The notes below the pieces were generated by a model that was given only the letters and a program-made list of their open reading frames with translations, was not told the DNA's origin and made no database searches. 41,953 nucleotides of DNA from Bacilli bacterium. Lineage in GTDB: Bacteria; Bacillota_I; Bacilli_A; RFN20; CAG-826. The stretch lies in NCBI GenBank assembly GCA_024696885.1, contig JAILGI010000038.1, forward strand, positions 1 to 41,953, written 5' to 3'. Shown one piece after another: positions 23,084 through 32,092 of the stretch. The stretch's first letter is position 1; every line of letters begins with the position of its first letter. The position numbers and the translations under genes were made by a program.

Positions 23084-23987
23084 CAAATTTTGAAATATCT
23101 AACCATTCGCCCATTTCAAAATCACACTTATCATCATCTAAGATTAATGTGCCTTTCGCTGGGGTAAATGTCATTTCGGAAAAATAAATTTTTCCGTTAA
23201 TGTTATATAGATCCACTCTCACGAATGGGAAAGGTTTAGAAAGAATCTCCGCCATCTCAACCATGTCAGACCAATGGTCTGGCTTTTTTAGTGGATAATC
23301 AGTCTTTTTCCAACCATTAAATTGACTGCCATCAAAGGGAGTCCAATCAATATAGTAGTTGTTATAACGAATATCTACTCCACGTGATGAGACAACATAC
23401 ATCGAACGTGCCTTGCCATTAAAGACGTGAATCTTATATTCAAGTGGTAAAGGTTGTCCTTCTTCCACTAAAAACTTCTCAATAATAATCTGTGGTTTAA
23501 TCTTCGCGTAATGTAACTCCACAGTCTTTTTACCATAGTTAGTTTTTAACCATTTATTAAATTTCTTTCTTAATTCTTCTTTATCGATCTTGCTCTTATC
23601 ACGACAAATATAATTAAAAGCGCAAGCGTGAGAACACTTCATTACGAATTGATCAGGAAGCTTATCAAAATCAATCTCATCAAAGGAGTTGTAAACACCA
23701 TAAATAGGGATTAATTTATCGCAAAACCCCTTTCTTTTTAAGTATTCTCTCACTCCCACTCGACCAGCGCACTGACTGACTAAAGGATCTTTTGGATAGA
23801 CAAATAAGCGTAGATATTGCAGCTTTTCTGTATATCTCACAGGGTTTTTCAAATTGAGTTTATGATGGGTAATGTATTTATATTGTGACTTTACATACCA
23901 TGTTTTATTTATAGCCTTAACCACATTACGGAACGGGGCTACAAAAAAACGTTTCACTTTATTTTCTTTAAGATTCGGATTCGGCAT
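23070..23987 (-). CDS. TupA-like ATP-grasp protein
   Basis: A 305-residue ATP-grasp-fold protein of the TupA-like family, first described from teichuronopeptide synthesis; members are thought to form amide links between an amino acid and a cell-surface sugar. Evidence includes DQFVMKCSHACAFNYICRDKS (glycine-poor ATP loop region), PQIIIEKFLVEE, LEYKIHVFNGKARSMYVVS and FPFVRVDLYNINGKIYFSEMTF, where the Arg, Asp and Glu ligands of ATP/Mg are expected. It overlaps the end of the flippase gene by 20 bases and is last in the licD-ispD-flippase operon. Precise substrates are unknown. Confidence 0.85.
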   Translation of the reverse strand: MPNPNLKENKVKRFFVAPFRNVVKAINKTWYVKSQYKYITHHKLNLKNPVRYTEKLQYLRLFVYPKDPLVSQCAGRVGVREYLKRKGFCDKLIPIYGVYNSFDEIDFDKLPDQFVMKCSHACAFNYICRDKSKIDKEELRKKFNKWLKTNYGKKTVELHYAKIKPQIIIEKFLVEEGQPLPLEYKIHVFNGKARSMYVVSSRGVDIRYNNYYIDWTPFDGSQFNGWKKTDYPLKKPDHWSDMVEMAEILSKPFPFVRVDLYNINGKIYFSEMTFTPAKGTLILDDDKCDFEMGEWLDISKFVNAK

Positions 23988-25497
23988 TTTTACGTTCTTC
24001 CTTTCTTTTTTTGGAAAAAGAATAAATTAAATCTTCCTTCAAAAGGAATAAGATTACTAAATAGATAATTCCCGCGATAGCGACAATAGCCACTAATTGA
24101 AGAGTGTAGGCTACTCCATCGGAGAGATTCATATTTTTCCATAAAGTCAATAATGGGTTGTAGATAAGTAAGGAAACACCTAATATCACCGCATTAGCAA
24201 TCAATAATTTAAGTGTATTCATATTAAACACTGTTTTTCTTGTCCATTTCCAAGTTAAAGCGAGTAAGAAAATGATAATCAACACATCGGTGGTTACTGT
24301 TCCAATAGCGACTCCTATCGCCGGTCTGTCTTTAAAGAGGAACATACCTAATCCAATTGATGCGCCAGCGTTAACTAAAGCCCCCACACTAATAGCGATG
24401 AGATAATATTTTTCCTTCTTCATTGGTAAAAGAATTTGTCCATAAATAATATCGCCTATGGAATATGTCGCCATCATCGCTGCTAAAATCATTAAAACGT
24501 ATGGAGCGTTATAGTAATCATCACCTTGCTGGAATGTATATGAGCCAGAAATAAGTCCACATATTGGTTTAGCTAAAACACACATTGTAACTATCGCTGG
24601 TAAAACAATAAACAAACAAATATTGATGGAATACTTATTTAAATTGTTGAAGAAACGCTTATCTTCTTTGGAGTAGTAATAAGCCGCTCTTGGAATAAAG
24701 ACGACTGATAAAGCGGTAATAATACCGATAATAATATCAACACCCTTAATACCAACGGAATAAGAAGCAACTTCGGTTTTGTCGCTATTAATGAAACCTA
24801 AAATAAAGGTATCGGTTTGATTATAAATGGATAAGACTAGTGATAAAGTACATAAAACAAGTAATTGTTTACTATATTGTTTTAAGTTATAAGGCATTGT
24901 TTTCTTAAAGGAAACAAATCTTCTTACATAGTAAACGTTAGCAATTGTGGTAATCACAGTGACCATAATCGCGATTAATGCATAAAGTAAAATATCATCA
25001 GGTGTGGTCACGAAAACAATGATTAAAATCGCAGATATGGTTAAGGCAACAATGCTACGCACCGCCATATAGAATTGTTTTTCTAAAGCGATGAATACCC
25101 ATTCAAAAGAGAAGGCACCCACTAAGAAGTTGAGTGAAAGAATGAATATAAGCGAATGTTGTTCTCTTAAAGCGGGTACAGAGAAAACAACCACACATAA
25201 TAAACCAAATGATAAAATGGTGCTGATTAATTGTAAGAGAAAGAAACCTTGTACTTTATTTGATAATTCTTCCTTGTTGTCTCTCACCTTAACGCATTCT
25301 CTAACCGCTAAGTTAGGAATACCAATCTTCGCTAAAATAAGGAAATAGGCAACAAAAGTATTAGCCCAAGTGTATGTTCCAACTGCGGAATCGCCTAAAT
25401 AACGGCAAACCCATGGAAACGTAATAAAAGAAAGCAAAGTCAAGACGACTGTGCGGATAATATTCACAATGACATTAATACGAATATTGTTCTTCAT
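23968..25497 (-). CDS. Wzx-type polysaccharide flippase (MOP superfamily)
   Basis: A 509-residue integral membrane protein with about 14 helices from residue 10 to 490 and a basic tail (FSKKRKEERKNAESES). IRTVVLTLLSFITFPWVCRYLGDSAVGTYTWANTF at the start is the conserved opening of the polysaccharide-transport family, which moves lipid-linked oligosaccharides across the membrane. TacF, the phosphocholine-teichoic-acid flippase of pneumococcus, belongs to the same superfamily, which fits the LicD/IspD context. It overlaps the ispD-like stop by four bases (ATGA). Family confidence is high; the exact cargo is inference. Confidence 0.9.
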   Translation of the reverse strand: MKNNIRINVIVNIIRTVVLTLLSFITFPWVCRYLGDSAVGTYTWANTFVAYFLILAKIGIPNLAVRECVKVRDNKEELSNKVQGFFLLQLISTILSFGLLCVVVFSVPALREQHSLIFILSLNFLVGAFSFEWVFIALEKQFYMAVRSIVALTISAILIIVFVTTPDDILLYALIAIMVTVITTIANVYYVRRFVSFKKTMPYNLKQYSKQLLVLCTLSLVLSIYNQTDTFILGFINSDKTEVASYSVGIKGVDIIIGIITALSVVFIPRAAYYYSKEDKRFFNNLNKYSINICLFIVLPAIVTMCVLAKPICGLISGSYTFQQGDDYYNAPYVLMILAAMMATYSIGDIIYGQILLPMKKEKYYLIAISVGALVNAGASIGLGMFLFKDRPAIGVAIGTVTTDVLIIIFLLALTWKWTRKTVFNMNTLKLLIANAVILGVSLLIYNPLLTLWKNMNLSDGVAYTLQLVAIVAIAGIIYLVILFLLKEDLIYSFSKKRKEERKNAESES

Positions 25498-26174
25498 CTC
25501 TTATTTATAATAGCCTCAAAAATATCTAAATCCGTTGGGGTGGTAATTTTAAAATTATATTTATCACCCTCAACGATATATACTTCATTTCCCATTGATT
25601 TAACTAAACCAGCGTCATCAGTGAATGATTCGCCTTGACGTAAGTTGTGGGCTTGGTAGATGAGATTAAATAAGAAACTTTGGGGAGTTTGACTTTGATA
25701 AATCTCATCTCTATTTAATGTATGATCAACAGTTTGATTATTCTTAGAAATAACAAGTGTATCGACAGCTTTACACGCTGTTTCAACTGCACCATATTTT
25801 TGGGTTAAATATATGTTATCCTCAATTATTTTTTGAGAAACTAGTGGTCTAGCAGCGTCATGAATCAAAACGATATCATCGTCTTTAACATTCTTTTCTT
25901 TTAAATACTTAAGTGCTAAGAATGTGGATTCTTGACGAGAATTACCACCGGCAATAACACCCACCATTTTTCTTAATGGATATTCCTTTAAGAAGGAACT
26001 AACCCTATCAACATCATTAGAAGGAACAACGAGAAGAATTTTATGAATTAATGGATGGAAATCAAAAGCCTCAAGTGAATAGACGAATAGTGGTTTTTCA
26101 TTTACCATGATAAATTGCTTTTGTTGGCCCATTCTTGTGCCACTTCCTGCGGCTAAAACGATTGCGATATTCAT
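25494..26174 (-). CDS. IspD/TarI-type cytidylyltransferase
   Basis: A 226-residue cytidylyltransferase. AIVLAAGSGTRMGQQKQF is the CTP loop, IHDAARPLVS holds a catalytic Asp/Arg pair, TCKAVDTLV, and FTDDAGLVKSMG are all shared by IspD (CDP-methylerythritol) and TarI (CDP-ribitol). Lengths are the same, so sequence alone does not decide. The position between a licD gene and a flippase, without other isoprenoid genes and without a TarJ reductase, favours activation of a polyol or similar phosphate for a LicD transferase. A role as the cell's IspD remains possible. One base separates it from the upstream licD stop; only AGAAG serves as a Shine-Dalgarno. Confidence 0.85.
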   Translation of the reverse strand: MNIAIVLAAGSGTRMGQQKQFIMVNEKPLFVYSLEAFDFHPLIHKILLVVPSNDVDRVSSFLKEYPLRKMVGVIAGGNSRQESTFLALKYLKEKNVKDDDIVLIHDAARPLVSQKIIEDNIYLTQKYGAVETACKAVDTLVISKNNQTVDHTLNRDEIYQSQTPQSFLFNLIYQAHNLRQGESFTDDAGLVKSMGNEVYIVEGDKYNFKITTPTDLDIFEAIINKR

Positions 26175-26175
26175 A

Positions 26176-27066
26176 TTATTTCTTCTTTCTCGATAGGGAA
26201 TATTTCACTAAGTGCTTAAATTGTCTTTTTTCTTTTGGGAATGGATCATACCATTTTTCACCATCCCATTTTTTCATACCTTCTTCGCCATATCTCGTGC
26301 GACAGAATTCTTCAATGTTATTGAAGGAATATATCTTATGACCTTCAAAATCATATTCTTTAAACGGATAGATAATATCTTTTGGATAAACATCGGTGTG
26401 CGATGATAAGCCCCAATCCTGGAAAGGAATAATTGGGGTTTGTGAAACAAATTTGGAATCCTTATATTTCTCTGCGATTTTTCTTTCGTACTTTTTCAAA
26501 GATTTCTTAATAAGATGAGGATGAATTCTTAATAAAGAATCGAAGAATGTATATAAAGGCATTCTATTTTTCGCGTATTTTAAAATCTTTTTTCTTTCTT
26601 TTGGGTCCTCAGGTGTACCCACTAAAGCGATCACGTCAAGGAAGAAACCATCGCTGTTATGGCATCTATTAGGAAGAGTGTAAGAATTCTTTTCAAGCAA
26701 ATATGATTCTTTATAACGAATCTTAATAGTGGGGATTAATACGTTGTATCTCTTGTCTGTTTCATAGCTATCGAATGTGAACTCATCACTCAAATCTTTC
26801 TTTAAAGCCTCGATCAATCTAGGAAGATCAAAATAATCGATAGCAGCGTCAATATCATCATCCCAAGGAATGAAACCAGCGTAATTGTACGCGCCTAAAG
26901 CACTACCATATGCGATAGCGTAAGGAATGTTGTTCTTACGACAAACACGGTCTAATTCCAACAAAATCTTTAATAACAATTGGTGTAAGTCCTCAGTAGT
27001 GTGTTCCACTCCATCGAGATCTTTACCAATTGGATATGCTTCTTTTTCTAAAATGTAGTCAGACAT
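26176..27066 (-). CDS. LicD-family phosphotransferase (second copy)
   Basis: A 296-residue LicD-type enzyme. The signature IAYGSALGAYNYAGFIPWDDDIDAAI (about 55-80) carries the metal-binding aspartates, and GFFLDVIALVGTP follows. The C-terminus is long and basic, ending in SRKKK. The track starts at a TTG (27096), but ATG 27066 (MSDYILEKEAYP) is preferred: a minus-strand TAATAT lies 8 bases upstream and would place the mRNA start at this codon, inside the longer ORF. It heads the operon licD-ispD-flippase-tupA, so its donor is probably the IspD-like product. It is clearly diverged from the first licD copy. Confidence 0.87.
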   Translation of the reverse strand: MSDYILEKEAYPIGKDLDGVEHTTEDLHQLLLKILLELDRVCRKNNIPYAIAYGSALGAYNYAGFIPWDDDIDAAIDYFDLPRLIEALKKDLSDEFTFDSYETDKRYNVLIPTIKIRYKESYLLEKNSYTLPNRCHNSDGFFLDVIALVGTPEDPKERKKILKYAKNRMPLYTFFDSLLRIHPHLIKKSLKKYERKIAEKYKDSKFVSQTPIIPFQDWGLSSHTDVYPKDIIYPFKEYDFEGHKIYSFNNIEEFCRTRYGEEGMKKWDGEKWYDPFPKEKRQFKHLVKYSLSRKKK

Positions 27067-27074
27067 AGATATCA

Positions 27075-27080
27075 ATATTA
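27075..27080 (-). promoter_or_regulatory. -10 box of the second licD operon (leaderless start predicted)
   Basis: Minus-strand TAATAT 8 bases before ATG 27066; no Shine-Dalgarno and no convincing -35. Confidence 0.4.
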
Positions 27081-27166
27081 AAGCACAATCACGCAATAAT
27101 ATCTATCAATCGTAGATTATTTTCTATTAGCGAACGATTTATATCGCATGTGATGTTGATTCATCT

Positions 27167-27172
27167 TATACT
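27167..27172 (+). promoter_or_regulatory. -10 box of the RHS gene (leaderless start predicted)
   Basis: TATACT 6 bases before ATG 27179. No Shine-Dalgarno is present and no good -35 is found at the usual distance. Confidence 0.45.
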
Positions 27173-27178
27173 AAAATC

Positions 27179-30100
27179 ATGGCTGAGATAGTTAATCAGA
27201 CAGTTAATGCAACTACATTTTCTAATACTTCTGGAACTGGTGGTCATTCTAATCATTTTAAATTGAACAGAACCACACCCATTTCAGTTATTTTTTCATC
27301 TTTTTCTATTTCTCGTGGAAGCGTTGTTAATAAGTGCTTGCTTTATTTTAAAATTCCATCTGAAATTGTAGACCCATATAGAATTAAGATTTCATACAGA
27401 TCTCAAAATACCTCCAATGATATTGAAGATATTGATGTTGGAGATTATAAAGAAATATCAAGCAGTGAAAAATATTTAGTTTTTGATATTTCTGATGCTT
27501 TTCCACGCGTGCATAAATCTTCAATGACGTTTGAACTTGAATTAATAACTAATGATCAAAACGATAACAGTGTTTATTATTTTGAAAAAACACCCGTTCC
27601 CTATTTAGACATCTCCTACAATAGACCTTTTGCCTTTTTAGAGAATCAAAAAGTTCTTAAAGATGATATTGGGGAGGACATGTCATATTCGATAAATTTA
27701 AATTCTGGTTTGTTAACGTTTAAAAAACGACTTTTTAATGATGTTTTGCCATATCCATTAGAACTTACGTACGACGATTATAGTAATTCTCGTTACCATA
27801 ATTTACCTTATCGATTTAAATTATCAATTTTAGAGAGAATAAACTTTCTCAATAATAATCCAAAAACCTATGTTGATGGAGAATATAAATATTATTCTTT
27901 GAAAAAAACATCAAAATCTGGCATTTACTATTTTGATGAATATGGAAGTGGTTTAATCTTAGAACCCCTCTCAAATGGCAATTATAAATTATTTGTTGAT
28001 TCAAACAATGGATATAAATTATTTAATTCTGACGGATATCTCATCAAAATTGTCGATGAATTTGGCAGAGAAATAAATATCGCATATACCCAACCTTTTT
28101 CCAAAAATCATGGTGAAAACGATGAAACAATAGAAGAAGATGAAACGCGTCTACCAAGTTTTTACACGATTACAATTACCGATTATTTAGGCTTTTCAGT
28201 TGTTATTGAAGAAAAACCTCTTAACGGAACAATTACCATTAAAGATAGCTCTTCTAATATTTTACAAACGATCAATTACACCTCACCCAGCAGCAAACTA
28301 ACAATTATCAAAGAAAGTAACGACACCAAAGAGACAACAATCTCTTATGACACAAATAACGGTAGATTATCGTCCATTAATGAATATTCACTTTATAGTG
28401 TTTTATTTGGTTATGATGACGTAATGGAAAAGCCCATTTCTGTCACTCATAAATATAATGGCCAAACTTTAAAAACATATTCCTTTGATTATGGTTCCAT
28501 GCGAACAGATGTCACTGATAATCATGGTGTTCGAATGCGATATCTTTTTGATGAAAAAGAAAGACTTGTCACTAGTGGTGAAGTTAAGGATAACCAAGTC
28601 CATTTTGCTTCTTTTAATTCATATGATGAGTTTAATAAATACAGCGCATCCCTAGATAAAATGCGTGGTATTTCCTTTAAAACAAATCAAATTCCACAAC
28701 AAGGAGTCAATACTTTTAATTTAAATATTTACTCTTACTCATATGATTATGGTTTTATTCTTAAGGGTGGTAAATATTATCTTTTGTTGTTACAAATTTC
28801 AAAAGATTATGATGAATTACTCCGATACAAGACGAATGTCCCCACTGTGACAATGACATGCGGGGGAATAACAACAACGCTTGAGTGTCGTAGTAATGAA
28901 CGCAATGGTGTGGCTTTGACTAGGTTTTATCTCGCAAGTGACCATGATATGTCATCTGCTAATCCGGGTTTAACGATGTCCATTTCTTTCTTCCAAGACG
29001 GAAATATAAACCATCATTTTGGATTCTCTGTCAAAATCATTGAATGTAAAGGTTATATGTCTGATTATTATCTTGGTTTAAACAATAGTGAACCTTCACT
29101 TAATAAACCATCATTCTTTTCAACTGTTATTAATGGGCAATATTATCATTCTTTAACTTTTAAAGATTTAACAGCGAACTACTACAATAAAAACAGAGGT
29201 AAACCATTCTTTTGGGACAATGACAAACACACTTTAGTGTACGCTCCAACATATCCAAGCGAATATTTGTATTGTGATGGCGTTTTGGGGGCATTAATTG
29301 CTATATTTGCGGATACTTTATCAACAGTTACCCTTGATGCGATTGTTAATCATTTTTCAAGCGTTCAACGTTGTGATATTGATTCCACTCTTTTTGGCGT
29401 TAAAACAGTTGTTAAATATGTTACTGATTACACGGCGCAATTAGGATATTACCCAATTGTTCGCCTTTATTACATTCGTTTATTTACTGATTACGCTCTC
29501 ATTTATAACAAGACATTCACCAAAAATAATACTTATCTAAAAACGTCAAAATATGATTATTATTCCCGCCTTTTAAAAACGGTGGACGAAAACGATAATT
29601 TTGTCGAATACACTTATGATAATTACGATAATGTCTTATCTAAAAAAGAAGGCAAAGAACAATATAGTAATTACATTGAAGTGACAAATGCATATGATTC
29701 TTTATATAGAATGACTTCAATGTCCACAACTATCGATAACATCATACAAACATCATCACTTCAATACACATCATTTTTCAGAACACCATCATCATCGACA
29801 AACGCCAATAATGTAACGAAATATTATTCTTTTGACCTTGATCACAGAAACATTACCTCGGTTTCTTGTGGCAACTCTTCAATAGATAGCGATTACACTT
29901 ATTCAAATTTAGATACAGTCTCAAACGATAGTGAGATTAACCTTCCTCGAGATAGCAAGAATCTAAGCTCTGGTTATAATGTTTTATTTGGAAACAATCA
30001 ATATAAACAAGTTTTGACGGTAACTAACACTGTAGGAGGAGTTTCAGACAGTGTATCTGAACAATATTTAAACAAATTATTAGTTCGTTACGGAAATAAT

Positions 30101-32092
30101 AAATATCAACAAATACGTTACATCTTTGAACTGGTTCCGTTATCGAAATTAATTAGACCTAAAGTGGCCCTTTTCTACTTTGATGAAAGGCCGGAAAATA
30201 TTGAAGATTTAACTATTAATGACAGTGATAATCCTTCCCTAACTTCACAATTATTTAAAATAATTGATACTTATTCTGAACAATCAACCTGTTTTACTTA
30301 TGATGATTACGATAGAGTTAGCTATATCGCTGTTCGTGACAACAATACCGAACTCATTACTTACACACAACTGCAACAATATGATTCTTTTAATCGATTA
30401 ACAAATGTGAGATATTCTAACTTCGGAAAAACCGTGGAAACTCTTATCTCATATGCAAGTGAAATGGGTGACACTATATCCGAAATAACTCAAAGGGTTT
30501 ATTTCACAACAACAAATTATAGTTTTATTAGTGAAGAATCCACTCTCGACCCTCTTAAACGCATCTCCAATCTCAATCAAATTGATAATGGGGAATACGA
30601 GCTAAATAAAGACTATAATTATCATTCCTCAAATAACAAAACTAGTGTTTATCCTTATCGCATTGATTATTCCTATACTGATAATAACAATACATCCATC
30701 TTACAAAAATCTTATTACATTACATATAATGCATTAGCAAATATCACCTCTATTAAAGAAGGTAATACATCTAGCCCAACTCCATTAACAGGAAGTGATT
30801 ATGTCTACGATAATCTTAATCAATTAACTGAGGAGATTAATTATCAATCCAACATCGAATCTAGATTAGTCTATTCTTACGATAATAATGGCAATATCAC
30901 CTCGGTTAATAAATATGATTTGAATAATAATCTCATCTCAAGTGATACCTATTCATATCATTCTTATTACAAAGATTTATTAATCTCATTTAACAATAAC
31001 TCCATTACCTATGATGATGCTTTAAATCCCATTTCTTATAATGGAATGACTTTTGCATATTCTAATCGAAACAAACTCATCTCATTTACTAAGAATAACG
31101 TTACCTATAATTACAAATATAACTATAACGGTATAAGAACTGAAAAGACTGTTGATAACATCTTGAAAGTTAAATATGTCTTAGATGGTAATCGCATCAT
31201 CAAAGAAGAAAGACAAGACCTAGTTAATAACACAAACATTAATCTCATCTATTTATATGGCCAACAGGGATTAATGGGTATTATCAAAGATGAAACGTTA
31301 TATCGAGTTATTACTAATGTTCTTGGTGATATTACTTATATCTATCAAGGAGATACCTTATTAGCCCATTATGTCTATGATGCTTATGGCAATCATAAAG
31401 TATTGGATTCTAACAATAATGAAATCACAAATCCAACCCATATTGGTCTATTAAACCCATTTAGATATCGTGGTTATTATTTTGATCAAGAATCTGGCCT
31501 ATATTACTGTAATGCAAGATATTATTATCCTGTTTGGAGAAGATGGTTAACACCTGATCATTATTCTTATTTAGACAACAAATCACTCATCGGTATTAAT
31601 CTATTTGCATATTGTAAGAATAATCCGGTGATGTTATATGATCCGGAGGGGAATAGTTCATTGCTTGTTGGCATAATTATTATAGTTGCTTTTTCAATTT
31701 TATTTCTTCATTCAGACACAAAGCACAAATACGAAAACTACTATGATAAAGGATATATGGGTCATGAAAAAATTACCTTATCTACTGGTAACGATATTTA
31801 CTATTATATTTCTGATGTTGAAGACCATAATGGTATTAAGCGCAAAAATCTTAAAATTTTTAATTCATATTATTATTCCGAAAAAGAAATTGATGAATTA
31901 CTTGACTATTTGATTCGTGATGGTTATGAAATTAATATAAAAATAGTTAAAAACGAATGGGAATGGCATAAAATAGCATTTGAATATGGGATTGACCAAC
32001 GCAATACTGCATCGGTTGATTCGTATTTCGATGCTTACGATGATACTCATGGTTTTTGGTCTTGGTTTATGAAAACGTTTAGGTGGTTTTGA
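27179..32092 (+). CDS. RHS-repeat polymorphic toxin-like protein
   Basis: A 1637-residue RHS/YD-repeat protein. The N-terminal part (1-130) is beta-rich and resembles the DNRLRE-type domain often found at the start of Firmicutes RHS proteins. YD repeats run from about 200 to 1390 (for example YTYDNYDNVLSKKEGKEQ, YVYDNLNQLTEEINY, YSYDNNGNITSV). The RHS core is at about 1395-1490: GLYYCNARYYYPVWRRWLTPD, then NLFAYCKNNPVMLYDPEGN, the usual self-cleavage/junction motif. After it come 147 residues unlike the core: a hydrophobic segment (LLVGIIIIVAFSILFL) and a Tyr/Asp-rich domain ending FWSWFMKTFRWF, the likely toxin tip. No signal peptide is seen, so the export route is unclear. The stop overlaps the next start. 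Confidence 0.9.
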   Translation: MAEIVNQTVNATTFSNTSGTGGHSNHFKLNRTTPISVIFSSFSISRGSVVNKCLLYFKIPSEIVDPYRIKISYRSQNTSNDIEDIDVGDYKEISSSEKYLVFDISDAFPRVHKSSMTFELELITNDQNDNSVYYFEKTPVPYLDISYNRPFAFLENQKVLKDDIGEDMSYSINLNSGLLTFKKRLFNDVLPYPLELTYDDYSNSRYHNLPYRFKLSILERINFLNNNPKTYVDGEYKYYSLKKTSKSGIYYFDEYGSGLILEPLSNGNYKLFVDSNNGYKLFNSDGYLIKIVDEFGREINIAYTQPFSKNHGENDETIEEDETRLPSFYTITITDYLGFSVVIEEKPLNGTITIKDSSSNILQTINYTSPSSKLTIIKESNDTKETTISYDTNNGRLSSINEYSLYSVLFGYDDVMEKPISVTHKYNGQTLKTYSFDYGSMRTDVTDNHGVRMRYLFDEKERLVTSGEVKDNQVHFASFNSYDEFNKYSASLDKMRGISFKTNQIPQQGVNTFNLNIYSYSYDYGFILKGGKYYLLLLQISKDYDELLRYKTNVPTVTMTCGGITTTLECRSNERNGVALTRFYLASDHDMSSANPGLTMSISFFQDGNINHHFGFSVKIIECKGYMSDYYLGLNNSEPSLNKPSFFSTVINGQYYHSLTFKDLTANYYNKNRGKPFFWDNDKHTLVYAPTYPSEYLYCDGVLGALIAIFADTLSTVTLDAIVNHFSSVQRCDIDSTLFGVKTVVKYVTDYTAQLGYYPIVRLYYIRLFTDYALIYNKTFTKNNTYLKTSKYDYYSRLLKTVDENDNFVEYTYDNYDNVLSKKEGKEQYSNYIEVTNAYDSLYRMTSMSTTIDNIIQTSSLQYTSFFRTPSSSTNANNVTKYYSFDLDHRNITSVSCGNSSIDSDYTYSNLDTVSNDSEINLPRDSKNLSSGYNVLFGNNQYKQVLTVTNTVGGVSDSVSEQYLNKLLVRYGNNKYQQIRYIFELVPLSKLIRPKVALFYFDERPENIEDLTINDSDNPSLTSQLFKIIDTYSEQSTCFTYDDYDRVSYIAVRDNNTELITYTQLQQYDSFNRLTNVRYSNFGKTVETLISYASEMGDTISEITQRVYFTTTNYSFISEESTLDPLKRISNLNQIDNGEYELNKDYNYHSSNNKTSVYPYRIDYSYTDNNNTSILQKSYYITYNALANITSIKEGNTSSPTPLTGSDYVYDNLNQLTEEINYQSNIESRLVYSYDNNGNITSVNKYDLNNNLISSDTYSYHSYYKDLLISFNNNSITYDDALNPISYNGMTFAYSNRNKLISFTKNNVTYNYKYNYNGIRTEKTVDNILKVKYVLDGNRIIKEERQDLVNNTNINLIYLYGQQGLMGIIKDETLYRVITNVLGDITYIYQGDTLLAHYVYDAYGNHKVLDSNNNEITNPTHIGLLNPFRYRGYYFDQESGLYYCNARYYYPVWRRWLTPDHYSYLDNKSLIGINLFAYCKNNPVMLYDPEGNSSLLVGIIIIVAFSILFLHSDTKHKYENYYDKGYMGHEKITLSTGNDIYYYISDVEDHNGIKRKNLKIFNSYYYSEKEIDELLDYLIRDGYEINIKIVKNEWEWHKIAFEYGIDQRNTASVDSYFDAYDDTHGFWSWFMKTFRWF

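Noticed and set aside
25091-25348. Plus-strand 85-residue ORF inside the flippase gene
   Set aside because: It has no ribosome-binding site or motif and is fully covered by a well-supported gene on the other strand.
27179-32092. CRISPR or tandem DNA repeats inside the RHS gene
   Set aside because: The YD repeats are seen at the protein level only; the DNA repeats are too diverged and are not regularly spaced.
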